From Deinococcus indicus (GTDB lineage Bacteria; Deinococcota; Deinococci; Deinococcales; Deinococcaceae), in contig NZ_NHMK01000009.1 in NCBI RefSeq assembly GCF_002198095.1, forward strand, positions 310,001 to 374,000: a stretch of 64,000 nt of DNA. Reading direction: 5' to 3'. Positions within the stretch are counted from its first letter, which is position 1. Every line of letters begins with the position of its first letter. Both the position numbers and the translations under genes were made by a program. Shown one piece after another: positions 20,921 to 30,194 of the stretch. The notes under the pieces were generated by a model. It did no database searches, had not been told where the DNA came from, and saw only the letters and a list, made by a program, of their open reading frames with translations.

Positions 20921-21922
20921 TCAGGCCGCGCCGTGCTGCACGAAGCGGGTGGGGGTCTGCGCGGCGACCTCGGCGGCCTCGCGCGTCAGGCGCTGCCACT
21001 CGGCGCGCATCCCGTCCGGGCCGAGGACCTGCACCTGCGGCCCCCAGGACAGCAGCCACGGAAGGACGCTGCGGGGCACGCCCCCGGCGGCGTGCGGCAC
21101 CAGCAGGGGCGCGTCCACGCTGCCGTCCGGGTTGATGCTCGGTTCTCCCAGGCAGCCATACCCGCCTTCCAGCACGCGGAATGTCGCCTCGCCCGTGAAG
21201 CGCAGGGTGACCGTCATGCCGGGCACACCCGTGGCGGGCAGCGGCGTGACCGGCAGCGCGGGCGTCTGCGCCGGGTCGAGGGGGTCGGGCGTGAAGGTCT
21301 GCGGGTCCAGCGTGACGTGCAGCATCCGGCTCAGGCGGTACGTGCGGACCTCACCCGCGTGGTCGGGGTCGCGGCCCACGACGAGCAGATCGCCGCTGAC
21401 CGGGTGCGCCTCGATCCGCAGGGGGTGCAGCCGCGCGGCGCGCCGCGTGCCGGGCTGCCACTCCTGAAAGCGGATGGGGCGGCAGGTCAGCCACGCCTGC
21501 GTCACGGCTTGCAGCGCGAGGTCGGGCGCGGCGGGGCGCGACGTGACGCGCGGGCGGGGCAGGGCCGCGCGGACGTGTGCGGGCAGCGCGTCGGCCAGCG
21601 CGGCGCGCAGCGGGGCGAGGCTGGCCGCCGGTTCGCTTCCGCGCGCCGCAAGGGCGTCCAGGCCGCGCAGCAGGGTCAGTCGCGCCGCGCCGTCCAGCTC
21701 CGGCGTGCCGATCACGTACCCCTGCGGTGGGCCGGGCAGGACGCGCAGCCCGGGTTCCAGGGTCTCCAGTTCGCGCAGGTCGCGCGCCGTGACGGCCAGG
21801 GTCTGCCCGGTGGCCGCCGCGAGTTCCGCGACGGTGTGCGGCCGGGCGCGCAGCAGGCGGGCCAGGAGGAACAGGCGCTGGACGGGGCTCTGGGCACGCT
21901 CGGGCTGCTCGTCGGGGGTCAT
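20921..21922 (-). CDS. WYL-domain transcriptional regulator
   Basis: 333 residues. An N-terminal helix-turn-helix (RLFLLARLLRARPHTVAELAAATG) is followed by a WYL domain, visible as RPIRFQEW, the LHPLRIEAHPVSGDLLVVGRD block and TYRLSRMLHVTL, and a C-terminal WCX region (TLRFTGEATFRVLEG...). WYL regulators sense ligands or single-stranded DNA and often control stress or defence genes. CAGACT lies six bases before the ATG, consistent with a leaderless message. It follows the SARP-like gene on the same strand, 67 bases away. Confidence 0.88.
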   Translation of the reverse strand: MTPDEQPERAQSPVQRLFLLARLLRARPHTVAELAAATGQTLAVTARDLRELETLEPGLRVLPGPPQGYVIGTPELDGAARLTLLRGLDALAARGSEPAASLAPLRAALADALPAHVRAALPRPRVTSRPAAPDLALQAVTQAWLTCRPIRFQEWQPGTRRAARLHPLRIEAHPVSGDLLVVGRDPDHAGEVRTYRLSRMLHVTLDPQTFTPDPLDPAQTPALPVTPLPATGVPGMTVTLRFTGEATFRVLEGGYGCLGEPSINPDGSVDAPLLVPHAAGGVPRSVLPWLLSWGPQVQVLGPDGMRAEWQRLTREAAEVAAQTPTRFVQHGAA

Positions 21923-21989
21923 GCCCCCAGTCTGCGGAACGGGTGTCCGCAGAACGTCCGTATTTATGAGAATGGTCTATCAATAGTGG

Positions 21990-23585
21990 TCAATCCGGCC
22001 CTCCAGCCAGCGCCCGCTCCTCCCGCCACTCCAGCACCCACGGGTCGAAGCGGCCCTCGCAGAAGAAATCCTCCCGCCCCCGCCTCGGCATGGAGGGTTC
22101 CTCCCAGCGCGGCGCGTCCGACAGGCGCAGCACGCCGCCGTCCACCGTCAGCGCCCCCGGCCAGCCCAGCAGCTCCCGCAGGGCCGCCACCGCCGCACTC
22201 AGCGCCTTGCGCCGCGCGGTCGGCGTTTTCCCCGGCAGGTCCAGCGCGTCCAGCGCCCGCTCGCGCGCCACCTGCCCGCCCGCCGTCACCAGCAGCGCCA
22301 GCAGGCCCGCCTCGGGCCGCGTGGAGCGCAGCGGCAACTCGTCCCCGGACATCCACATCCGCACCGGCCCGGCCAGACTGACCCGCACCGTCCATTCCGG
22401 CGGCGCGAACGTCACCACCGCGTACTGCTCCAGCAGCGCGGGCAGATACGCACGCACCCACGACCACCGCAGCGTCGCCAGCTGCGCGCGGATGCCGTCA
22501 CCCGGCGGCAGCGGCTCACCCCCCGCCTGCCGGGCGCACTCCGCACGGGCCAGCCACGAGAGGGTCCCCGCATGCTGCGAGTAACTGTCCGCGCGGCTCA
22601 GGGCTTCCTGGGCGCGCGGCAGATCCCCCGCGTGCAGGTACGCCAGCGCCAAGTGGTTGAGGATCGCGTGCCGACCCGAGTCCAGCACCCGGTGCAGCGC
22701 GGCCGCCTCCTGCGCCATCAGGACAGCCTCGAACGTCTGCCCCATGAGGGCCAGTGCCGTCGCGCCCAGGACGAGCGTTGAGGCCAGCCTATCCGGAACG
22801 GAGACGTGCTCACGGGCTGTGGCCGCAGTCTGGATGGTCACGTGGTACTGAGTCAGGTTCAGGGTCAGCATTGCCCGCGGCAGGAACAGTTCTGAAGCGA
22901 GCAGGCCGTCCTGAGCGATTGCTTCCGCCTTTCGCAGGGCAGTCAGCGCTGCGCCCGGCTGATTGGTATCGAGGGCAATGGCCACGAGCGTCCGGTAGAC
23001 GTAGGTGGAGGTCGTCGGGTCATGTCGCAGGTCACCCAGCGCCCGCGTGAGTTCGGTGGTCGCCTCGCCTAATTCCTGGTGGTGTTGTAGGTCGAAGGCG
23101 AACTGAACGCGGGCCAGCCCCCGGTAGATGGGTGGTGCCTGAGCGATCTGGAAGCGGTACAGCTCCTTCCAGTGGGGGTGATCGAGCATGGCGGCGGCAC
23201 CCGCCAGCTGCGTGAGGGTCAGCGAACGGGTGGGGCCATCGGGTGCCTGCAGGACGCTGAACCGCGCGAGATTCAGGGCCAGTTCGCTGCGCCGGTGAAT
23301 CAGGTGCAGGTGCGCCCGGAACGGCAGGAGCTGTTCGGCGGGTCGGGTTTCCAGCAGGTCGTCGAGCTGGCGGTGCTGCATGCCCCGGAAGTACAGCCAT
23401 GCCAGGGCAAGGCCGCCCAGTTCACTGTTCAACCAGTCCTGCGGGACTTCCGGCAGGGCCGCGATGATCGGGAGAACGTCTGCCGCTCTGTGGGCGTGCT
23501 GAGCCGCCTGGATCAGGTGCTTCAGTGTCCCCTCTGCGTCGTCACGGAGCAGCAGTTGCCGGAGCGGGATCAGGGGATCTGGCAC
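21990..23585 (-). CDS. TPR protein with C-terminal winged helix, SARP-like
   Basis: 531 residues. About 400 residues of TPR-like helices come first (SELALNLARFSVLQ, AALTALRKAEAIAQDG, LAYLHAGDLPRAQEAL), then a C-terminal OmpR-like winged helix (VRVSLAGPVRMWMSG, LPLRSTRPEAGLLALLVTAGG, ARRKALSAAVAALRELLG). This is the reverse of normal SARP order, where the winged helix is N-terminal. The start is a GTG six bases after TAAGCT, so it is likely leaderless. The extreme C-terminus is acidic and of unknown role. It probably regulates transcription; no target is evident. Confidence 0.75.
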   Translation of the reverse strand: MPDPLIPLRQLLLRDDAEGTLKHLIQAAQHAHRAADVLPIIAALPEVPQDWLNSELGGLALAWLYFRGMQHRQLDDLLETRPAEQLLPFRAHLHLIHRRSELALNLARFSVLQAPDGPTRSLTLTQLAGAAAMLDHPHWKELYRFQIAQAPPIYRGLARVQFAFDLQHHQELGEATTELTRALGDLRHDPTTSTYVYRTLVAIALDTNQPGAALTALRKAEAIAQDGLLASELFLPRAMLTLNLTQYHVTIQTAATAREHVSVPDRLASTLVLGATALALMGQTFEAVLMAQEAAALHRVLDSGRHAILNHLALAYLHAGDLPRAQEALSRADSYSQHAGTLSWLARAECARQAGGEPLPPGDGIRAQLATLRWSWVRAYLPALLEQYAVVTFAPPEWTVRVSLAGPVRMWMSGDELPLRSTRPEAGLLALLVTAGGQVARERALDALDLPGKTPTARRKALSAAVAALRELLGWPGALTVDGGVLRLSDAPRWEEPSMPRRGREDFFCEGRFDPWVLEWREERALAGGPD

Positions 23586-23597
23586 AGCGAGAGCTTA

Positions 23598-24083
23598 GCG
23601 GCTTGGCGTCAACCACGGGGCCGATCTTCGTCATATCCCAAAAGGGGCGAATTCTGCTCATGGGTGATGTCGTTGAACAGGCGGAAGATCCAGATCAAAA
23701 AATACGCTGAAAACATAACAAAGCTCCAGTCGCGGCCTGTCCGGTGTCCGTGGGGTGCCGGACAGTCTGGGCCGACTGTGGGTGGGGGAGGTGGCGCGGC
23801 CAGCAGAGCGGGATGTCACCCGTTTTGGGCCGCCAGTGGGCGTGGAACGTCGTTCACCTCAGGCGTGGCTGGGGTGAAGGGTTCGGATGGAGCGTGGATT
23901 GAATCGGGAGTTCAGGGTCGGTCGGGAGTGCCCTGAGGACTATGTAAATTATAGAACAATGTCACCGATTTCGCAAATAGCAGAATAAGCGTATTGAGGA
24001 ATGCGCCACCTCACCCAGGGACGGCACGCCAGATCACCGACGCCACCCCGGCCCCTCAGCAGGCCACAACCCCTACGGACATA
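23598..24083. other. Non-coding, locally AT-rich region
   Basis: No convincing gene lies in this nearly 500-bp gap. Two stretches are far more AT-rich than the rest of the window (23625-23720 and 23940-24000). Small ORFs here lack family similarity and codon bias, and one overlaps the terminator at 24084. It separates the SARP-like regulator from the ABC permease and may carry transcription-factor sites. Confidence 0.5.
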
Positions 24084-24107
24084 AGAAAAAAGGCGGCCCA
24101 CGCCGCC
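24084..24107 (-). terminator. Rho-independent terminator of the ABC permease gene
   Basis: GGCGGC (24092-24097) pairs with GCCGCC (24102-24107), followed on the minus strand by TTTTTTCTT. Confidence 0.85.
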
Positions 24108-24127
24108 CCGATTCCCCAACCCCGCCT

Positions 24128-24819
<692 letters not shown>

Positions 24820-24823
<4 letters not shown>

Positions 24824-24873
24824 CACCCGCCTCGCCCGCAGGCCGTCAGGCCGCTCATCCTGGGAACCGTCAC
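24820..24873 (-). CDS. Leaderless upstream ORF coupled to the permease
   Basis: 17 codons (VTVPRMSGLTACGRGGC). A TATGCT -10 box (24881-24886) ends seven bases before its GTG, so transcription should start at or next to the codon. Its TGA overlaps the permease TTG. It may serve to bring ribosomes to a start that lacks a good Shine-Dalgarno. Two Cys codons, one the last sense codon, could allow cysteine-dependent control. Confidence 0.45.
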
Positions 24874-25076
24874 GCCCCCGAGCATAGCGCGGCCCCACCA
24901 GTGCTGCCCGGCCCGTGAAGCGAAAAGTGAATGCGCAGACGGTCACCTGACAGGAACCCGCTACGCTGGAAGGCAGCGGGTCAACGTGACCTGCCCTTCG
25001 ACCGGGCCCCCGCACGCAGCGGGCGCGGCCCGACGCCCGCCCCGACCGGCGGGCCACACGGGAAGAGTGAAACACC

Positions 25077-25166
25077 ATGTCCATCACCTGGACGAACACG
25101 AGCGCCGCCACACAACTCAGCATCCGCCTGGACCGCCCGCCCCCCGGAGCCCCGAAGGCCAGCTGA
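25077..25166 (+). CDS. Candidate leader peptide of mdtJI
   Basis: 29 codons starting MSITWTNTSAATQL and ending RPPPGAPKAS, preceded by GGGAAGAG at a reasonable distance. The run of three prolines followed by glycine is a known ribosome-stalling context that needs EF-P. Its stop codon is part of the hairpin at 25165-25198, so a stalled ribosome would affect folding. No homologue is recognised. Confidence 0.4.
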   Translation: MSITWTNTSAATQLSIRLDRPPPGAPKAS

Positions 25167-25198
25167 CCCGGCCCCCGCCCCCACACCGGGGGCCGGTC
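25165..25198 (+). promoter_or_regulatory. Hairpin overlapping the leader ORF stop codon
   Basis: GACCCGGCCCCCG (25165-25177) pairs with CCGGGGGCCGGTC (25186-25198), with one bulged C. There is no U-tract, so it would act as an attenuator or translation-control structure rather than a plain terminator. mdtJ begins 92 bases downstream. Confidence 0.5.
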
Positions 25199-25290
25199 GC
25201 GTCATCCCCGCACGCCAGCGTCCGCACGCGGACCGGCGTGACCCTTCAGCTCACCCCGCCCTGCGCGCGGGGAAGGAACGGTGTTGTCTC

Positions 25291-25692
25291 ATGCGCGCCT
25301 GGACGGCGCTACTGTGCGCCATAGCCCTGGAAGTCACGGGCACCCTCAGCCTCAAGGTCATGACCAGCGGGCCCGCCGGCCCCGGACTGGAACTGATTCT
25401 CACCTACGCCCTGCTGGCCGGCTCGTACGTGCTGCTGTCCCGCGCGTTCCGGCAGATTCCGGTCGCCGTGGCCTTCGCCGTCTGGGAGGCCGCCGGCCTG
25501 ATCCTCATCACGGGCCTGGGCGCCCTGATCCTCGGCGAGCACCTGACACCCACGCAACTGGCCTCCCTGACCGCCCTGAGCCTCGGCGCGGCCCTGCTGC
25601 ACCACGGCACCCGGCACACCCCCCGGCCGGCCACCCCGCCCGCCGCCGACCCGCCCCGCCCGGCCCCCGCCCTCCGCCAGGAGCCCGCATGA
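25291..25692 (+). CDS. mdtJ: SMR transporter subunit, MdtJ-like
   Basis: 133 residues with four membrane helices. The first helix keeps the essential Glu (AIALEVTGTLSLKVM), matching E. coli MdtJ (EITGTLSMK), and the tail HHGTRHTPRPA matches the MdtJ GTRKARKP end. It forms a heterodimer with MdtI that exports spermidine. The C-terminal 25 residues are Pro/Ala-rich and extend past the family length. The stop overlaps the mdtI start (ATGA). Confidence 0.88.
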   Translation: MRAWTALLCAIALEVTGTLSLKVMTSGPAGPGLELILTYALLAGSYVLLSRAFRQIPVAVAFAVWEAAGLILITGLGALILGEHLTPTQLASLTALSLGAALLHHGTRHTPRPATPPAADPPRPAPALRQEPA

Positions 25693-26012
25693 ACCCGGCC
25701 GCCATCCTGTTGATCCTGGGGGCCGTCACGCTGGACATCCTCGCCAACGTCCTGCTGAAACGCTCGGACGGCTTCCGGCACCGGCGACCCGGACTGGCCG
25801 CCATCGCCCTGATCCTGCTGGCCTTCACGCTGCTCGGCGTCGCCGTGCAGCACATGCCGGTCGCCGTCGCCTACGCCGCGTGGGGCGGGCTGGGCATCGT
25901 CACGACCGCCCTGCTCAGCCGCCGCATCGACGGAACGCACCTGACCCCCACCGCCTGGGCCGGCCTGACCCTGATCGTCGGGAGCGTCGTCGTTCTCAGC
26001 AGCGGCCACTGA
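25689..26012 (+). CDS. mdtI: SMR transporter subunit, MdtI-like
   Basis: 107 residues, four membrane helices. LDILANVLLKRSDGFRHRRPGL matches MdtI ([21 protein letters not shown]), and VAYAAWGGLGI is the SMR signature helix. The membrane acidic residue is Asp where nearly all SMR proteins have Glu. The gene is translationally coupled to mdtJ by a 4-base overlap. A diverged T1 sequence begins directly after its TGA. Confidence 0.88.
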   Translation: MNPAAILLILGAVTLDILANVLLKRSDGFRHRRPGLAAIALILLAFTLLGVAVQHMPVAVAYAAWGGLGIVTTALLSRRIDGTHLTPTAWAGLTLIVGSVVVLSSGH

Positions 26013-26165
26013 TCCCGAAGTCCGCTCGGCTTGAACGGTGTTTGCACACCATTCACTCGGAGTGGCTTATGGATTCCGTCTGTTTCGCCGGCAACCCGGA
26101 ACATCGCTGGGTTGCCAGCTCCACGCCCGGAACCCGCTTCGGCTCCTACTCACTCCGAGTGGGCC
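26013..26165 (-). repeat. T1-derived repeats, degenerate tandem
   Basis: Two diverged T1 pieces in reverse orientation. The first (26016-26060) keeps the hairpin end (CTTGAACGGTGTTTGCACACC). The second (26066-26150) keeps GGATTCCGTCTGTTTCGCC, then CCGGCAACCCGG and TCCACGCCCGGAACCCG. Together they fill the gap between the convergent mdtI and binding-protein genes. Confidence 0.7.
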
Positions 26166-26933
26166 TTACTTCTGCACGATCCAGCGGTTCAGCAGTTTCT
26201 GGTACTCCCCGCTGGCCTTCAGGCGCGCCAGCGTCTTGTTCGCGGCGGCGGCCAGATCACTGCCCTTCTTGAAGACCATGCCGTAATCCTCGGCGGCCAG
26301 GTCCTTGCCGGCCTGCTCGAACTGGCCTGGCAGGCGTTTTTTCAGGTCCGTGACGGTCGGGGCGTCCCCGATCAGCGCCGCGACGCGTCCGGCGCGCACG
26401 TCGGCCAGTCCGGCCGCGAAATCGTCGTACACCTTCAGGGTCGCGCCCCTGGGTTTGAGCAGGTCGTTCGCCACGAACTGCCCGGTGGTGTTCGCCTGCA
26501 CGCCGATCACCTTGCCCTTCACGTCGGCCGGCCACGCGAACTTGCCGGGGTTCCCGGCGCGTACGATGAACACCTGCGCGCTGCGGTAGTAGGGCTGGCT
26601 GAACGACACGACCTTCGCGCGTTCGTCCGTGATCGTGATGCCGCTCATGGCCATGTCCACCCGGCCGGACGTGACGGCCTGCGGCATCAGCGATCCGAAG
26701 CCCACCGCGCGGATCTCCAGCCGCACGCCCAGGTCCTTGGCCACGGCCCGCGCGATGTCGATGTCGAAGCCCTGGATCTGCCCGTCGGCGCCCTTGAATT
26801 CGAACGGCGCGAATGTCGGGTCGGTGCCCAGCACCAGCACGCCCTTCTTCTTCACCTCGGCCACCGTCGCCGCGTGCGCCGCGCCCGCCAGGGCCGAACC
26901 GAGGACTGCCGTAACCATCAGGAAACGCTTCAT
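26166..26933 (-). CDS. Amino-acid ABC transporter substrate-binding protein
   Basis: 255 residues with a signal peptide (MKRFLMVTAVLGSALAGAAHA, cleavage near 21-22). It is a family 3 periplasmic binding protein: LVLGTDPTFAPFEFKGADGQ, GFDIDIARAVAKDLG, and the hinge region SGITITDERAKVVSFSQPYY. It binds a polar or sulfur-containing amino acid; the exact ligand cannot be read. TATGCT lies six bases before the ATG (leaderless). It probably serves the permease at 24128, but mdtJI intervenes on the other strand. Confidence 0.92.
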   Translation of the reverse strand: MKRFLMVTAVLGSALAGAAHAATVAEVKKKGVLVLGTDPTFAPFEFKGADGQIQGFDIDIARAVAKDLGVRLEIRAVGFGSLMPQAVTSGRVDMAMSGITITDERAKVVSFSQPYYRSAQVFIVRAGNPGKFAWPADVKGKVIGVQANTTGQFVANDLLKPRGATLKVYDDFAAGLADVRAGRVAALIGDAPTVTDLKKRLPGQFEQAGKDLAAEDYGMVFKKGSDLAAAANKTLARLKASGEYQKLLNRWIVQK

Positions 26934-26977
26934 GCGCCCAGCATAGAACCCCGCGCGGCGCGGCGTACCCTGCCTGC

Positions 26978-27439
26978 ATGGAATGGCCCGCCCCCACCGA
27001 CTTCGTTCACGGCGACCCCCTCCCGGCCCCCGACACCTGGACGCGGCCGGGGCTGGTCATGACCTTCAACCTGGAATGCCCCGGCTGCGTGTCGCGCGGC
27101 ATTCCGTTCCTGAAGCGCCTGCACGCCGAATTCGGCGACTCGGTGCACCTGCTGGCGGTGCATACCAGCCACGGCCACCGCCTGCTGCCCGGAGAGGAGG
27201 TCGTGCCCACCCTGCAGAAGTTCGCGCGGGACTACGCGAAACTGCCGTTCCCGGTCGCGCTGGACCTGAGCGGCGACCTGGCCCGAGGCTGGCGGACCGA
27301 GGGCACCCCGCACTGGCTGGCCTTCGCGCCGGGCGGCGAGTTGATCCGCAGCGTGTATGGCAGTCAGGAGAACGCCCAGACCAGACTCCAGTACCTGCTG
27401 GAAGAATGGACCGGGCGCGCCGACCCTGCCGGGTCGTGA
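26978..27439 (+). CDS. Thioredoxin-fold (TlpA-like) protein
   Basis: 153 residues, no signal peptide, so probably cytoplasmic. The active site reads CPGC (LECPGCVSRGIPFLKRLH, about residue 35), which fits a thioredoxin/TlpA-like redox protein. KLPFPVALDLSGDLARGWRTEGTPHWLAFAPGGELI contains the cis-Pro loop (TPHWL). The ATG follows a TACCCT -10 box by six bases, so the message is likely leaderless. It ends six bases before the convergent IorB gene. Confidence 0.85.
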   Translation: MEWPAPTDFVHGDPLPAPDTWTRPGLVMTFNLECPGCVSRGIPFLKRLHAEFGDSVHLLAVHTSHGHRLLPGEEVVPTLQKFARDYAKLPFPVALDLSGDLARGWRTEGTPHWLAFAPGGELIRSVYGSQENAQTRLQYLLEEWTGRADPAGS

Positions 27440-27445
27440 CGGGGT

Positions 27446-29605
27446 CTAGCCCTGACCGGGCCGCAGCGGCAGGGTCCGCAGACGCTCGCCGGTCAGGGTG
27501 AACACCGCGTTCGCCACGGCCGCCGCCGCCGGACCCATCACGGGTTCCCCCATGCCCTGCGGTTCGTCGCCACTCTCGACGAGCAGCACCTCGACCGGCG
27601 GCGCGTCCCGCATGGGCAGGAGGCGGTAACGGTCGAAGTTCGACTCGACCACCCGGCCGTCCTGAATGGTCAGTTCCTCGTGCAGGGCGGAACTCAGGGC
27701 CATCATCACCGACCCCTGCGCCTGGAGCCGCGCGCCGTCCGGGTTGATGACCAGTCCGGGGTCCACGGCGACCGTCACGCGGTGAACCTGCACGCGCCCC
27801 TCCTGCACCGAGACCTCGGCCACCAGCGCCGAGGCGGTCCCCAGGTCCAGGCAGCAGGCCACCCCGCGCGCCCGGCCTGCCGGCAGGGGCGTGCCCCACC
27901 CGGCCGCCTGCGCGGCGCGTTCCAGCACCCCGCGCAGTCGCCGCCCGTCCTCGCCGGACCCCAGGTGCTGCAGCCGGAACGCCAGCGGGTCCGCGCCCGC
28001 CGCGTGCGCCAGTTCGTCCATGAAGCTCTCCAGCGCGAACGTGTTCGGCAGGACACCCAGCCCCCGCCAGTACCCGGTCGGGACGGGCAGCGCCTCGCGG
28101 CGGTTCACGACCCGGTACGCCGGGAAGTCGTACGGCATGAACTGCCCCAGCAACCCGCCCGGATCGAAGCCCAGCGCGTCCCGCACGAACTCCGGTATGC
28201 CCGTCTGCCCCCAGATGATGTCGCCGCCCGCCGTGAACTGCTCCACGCCCCGCAGCCGCCCGTCCGGGTCCACACTGCCGCGCAGGACGTGATGGGTGGG
28301 CGGCCGGTAGAAGGCGTGCTGGAGGTCCTCCTCGCGCGTCCAGCCGACATGCACGGGCTTCCCGACCGCCGCCGAGAGCCGCGCGGCCTCCAGCGCCGCG
28401 TGCTGCCCCGCCTTGCGCCCGAAGCCCCCGCCCAGCTGGGTCGGGTGGACCAGCACCTCGCGGTCCTTGCCGAACACGTCACGCAGGTCGTCGATGACCA
28501 TCTGCGGGTACTGCGTGGACGCCCACACCTCGATCCGTCCGCCCGCCTTCACGTCCGCCAGCGCCGCCAGCGGTTCCAGGTGCGCGTGCGCGGCCAGCGG
28601 CGTGCGGTACTCGCCCTGCACCACCGTCCCCCCCGAGAGGGCCGCGCGGACATTCCCGCGCCGCCGCAGCACCGACCCCGACCCCGCCTGAATCTGCGCG
28701 TCCAGATCGGCGCTGCTGGCGGTCGTGCCGCCCTCCCAGCGCAGGTCCAGGGAAGGCAGCGCCGCGCGGGCCTGCGTGCGTGTCCGCGCGACCACGCCCG
28801 CGAACCCCGCCCCGGCGTCGATCACGACCCGCACCACGCCCGGCTGCCGCCCCGCCGCGCCCGCCGACGCCGACACCAGCCGCGCCCCGAACCTCGGCGG
28901 ACGCGCCACCGCCCCGAACAGCATGCCCGGCAGCCGCGCGTCGTACCCGTACGTGGCCGTGCCGAGCACCTTGTCCCGGAAGTCCGTGCGCGGCATGGCC
29001 CGCCCGATCCGCTTGAACTCCCGCCGCGCCTTCAGGGCAGGCGTGGCCTCCGGAATCACCCACTCGCCCTGCTTGCCCGCCACGACCTGCGCGTACCCGA
29101 TGCGCTCGCGCGAACCCGCCACGAAGAACGACCCACCGGCCGCCGTCAGCCGCGTCGCCGGGACGCCCAGCTGCCGTGCCGCCTCCTCCCGCAGCAGCTC
29201 GCGCAGGGTCGCCGCCGCCTCACGCAGCGGGCGGTACAGCGCCTTCACGCTCGTCGAACCGAACGTGAACATCGTTCCGCCCGCGTACCCGCGCGCCGTG
29301 TCCGCCTGCCGCACCGTCAGCTGCTCGGGCGTGACCTCCAACTCCTCCGCCGCGATCTGCGCCAGCGCCGTGTGAATGCCCTGCCCCATCTCGATCTTCG
29401 GCACGAAGAACGTCACCCCGGCGGGCGTCACCTCGAACCACAGGTCCGGATTGCGGGGCGCGTCCTGCGGGCCGGTGCCGTTCTCCTCGATGTAGTCCAC
29501 GATTGCCGGGCGGCCCGCGTTCAACGCCAGCGGCACCCCCACCACCAGCAGACCCGCGCCGCTGCCCAGCCCGATCAGCACCCGGCGGCGTGTGACGGGC
29601 TTCAT
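27446..29605 (-). CDS. Molybdenum hydroxylase large subunit, IorB-like, Tat-exported
   Basis: 719 residues. A twin-arginine signal begins the protein (TRRRVLIGLGSGAGLLVVGVPLAL). The molybdopterin-binding domain of xanthine-dehydrogenase type is recognisable from KIEMGQGIHTALAQIAAEEL, LGGGFGRKAGQHAALEAARLS, GYWRGLGVLPNTFALESFMDELA, and near the end GEPVMGPAAAAVANAVF with the active-site Glu. This arrangement matches the beta subunit of isoquinoline 1-oxidoreductase and aldehyde dehydrogenases of that type, which receive their cofactor in the cytoplasm and are exported. The start overlaps the small subunit stop as ATGA. The substrate is unknown. Confidence 0.9.
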   Translation of the reverse strand: MKPVTRRRVLIGLGSGAGLLVVGVPLALNAGRPAIVDYIEENGTGPQDAPRNPDLWFEVTPAGVTFFVPKIEMGQGIHTALAQIAAEELEVTPEQLTVRQADTARGYAGGTMFTFGSTSVKALYRPLREAAATLRELLREEAARQLGVPATRLTAAGGSFFVAGSRERIGYAQVVAGKQGEWVIPEATPALKARREFKRIGRAMPRTDFRDKVLGTATYGYDARLPGMLFGAVARPPRFGARLVSASAGAAGRQPGVVRVVIDAGAGFAGVVARTRTQARAALPSLDLRWEGGTTASSADLDAQIQAGSGSVLRRRGNVRAALSGGTVVQGEYRTPLAAHAHLEPLAALADVKAGGRIEVWASTQYPQMVIDDLRDVFGKDREVLVHPTQLGGGFGRKAGQHAALEAARLSAAVGKPVHVGWTREEDLQHAFYRPPTHHVLRGSVDPDGRLRGVEQFTAGGDIIWGQTGIPEFVRDALGFDPGGLLGQFMPYDFPAYRVVNRREALPVPTGYWRGLGVLPNTFALESFMDELAHAAGADPLAFRLQHLGSGEDGRRLRGVLERAAQAAGWGTPLPAGRARGVACCLDLGTASALVAEVSVQEGRVQVHRVTVAVDPGLVINPDGARLQAQGSVMMALSSALHEELTIQDGRVVESNFDRYRLLPMRDAPPVEVLLVESGDEPQGMGEPVMGPAAAAVANAVFTLTGERLRTLPLRPGQG

Positions 29606-30060
29606 CCGTCCTCCCGCTTCAGTTCCGCCGCGCGGGCGACCGCCCGGCGGATCGCGTTGTACCCACCGCAGCGGCACAGGTTCACGCCCGCCGCCTCCTT
29701 GATCTGCGCGTCCGTGGGGTTAGGCGTGCGCTCCAGCAGCGCCGCCGCCGACATCAGGTGCCCCGGCAGGCACCACCCGCACTGCAAAGGGTTCTCCAGG
29801 AACGCCCGCTGCACCGGATGCAACTGCTCCCCGTGTGCCAGACCCTCCACGGTCGTCACCTCCCGCCCCGCCGCCGCCCGCGCCGGAGTCAGGCACGCCC
29901 GCGCCACCTGCCCGTCCAGCAGCACCGTGCAACTGCCACACGCGCCGATCCCACACCCGTAATGCGTGCCGGTCAGGCCCAGCTCATCACGCAACACCCA
30001 CACCAGCAGCTCGTCCGGGTACGCCACCTCGCGCCGCCGCCCATTCACGCTTAACTGCAC
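29602..30060 (-). CDS. (2Fe-2S) small subunit of the hydroxylase, IorA-like
   Basis: 152 residues with both [2Fe-2S] sites: plant-type ferredoxin cysteines C36, C41, C44, C56 (GCGIGACGSC) and helical-domain cysteines C94, C97, C129, C131 (CGWC, CRCGG). It passes electrons from the large subunit to an acceptor, often a cytochrome. The start is uncertain: GTG 30060 gives the family-like QLSVNGR beginning, with GTG 30072 as alternative; neither has a strong Shine-Dalgarno. A short leaderless ORF overlaps this start. Confidence 0.88.
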   Translation of the reverse strand: MQLSVNGRRREVAYPDELLVWVLRDELGLTGTHYGCGIGACGSCTVLLDGQVARACLTPARAAAGREVTTVEGLAHGEQLHPVQRAFLENPLQCGWCLPGHLMSAAALLERTPNPTDAQIKEAAGVNLCRCGGYNAIRRAVARAAELKREDG

Positions 30061-30086
30061 GCCACCCGCCACACGAAGCCGATCAT
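30051..30086 (-). CDS. Leaderless upstream ORF overlapping iorA
   Basis: 11 codons (MIGFVWRVACS) ending in TAA. TATCAT (30093-30098) ends six bases before its ATG. It overlaps the start of the [2Fe-2S] subunit by 10 bases in another frame, so ribosomes could be passed on. A Cys codon is second from the end. Confidence 0.4.
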   Translation of the reverse strand: MIGFVWRVACS

Positions 30087-30194
30087 GCCGCCATGATACG
30101 GACCCGCCAGAAACGGAACAGTCCGCGTGGGCGCAGATCGGGGCGGAGCAACAGCCCGTGCCCCCACGGCCACCAGTGAAACGCCCAGCCCGCA

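Noticed and set aside
24900..25290. Guanidine riboswitch upstream of the SMR genes
   Set aside because: The ACGR-type loops and conserved ykkC blocks could not be found, and the proteins match MdtJI rather than the guanidine exporter Gdx.
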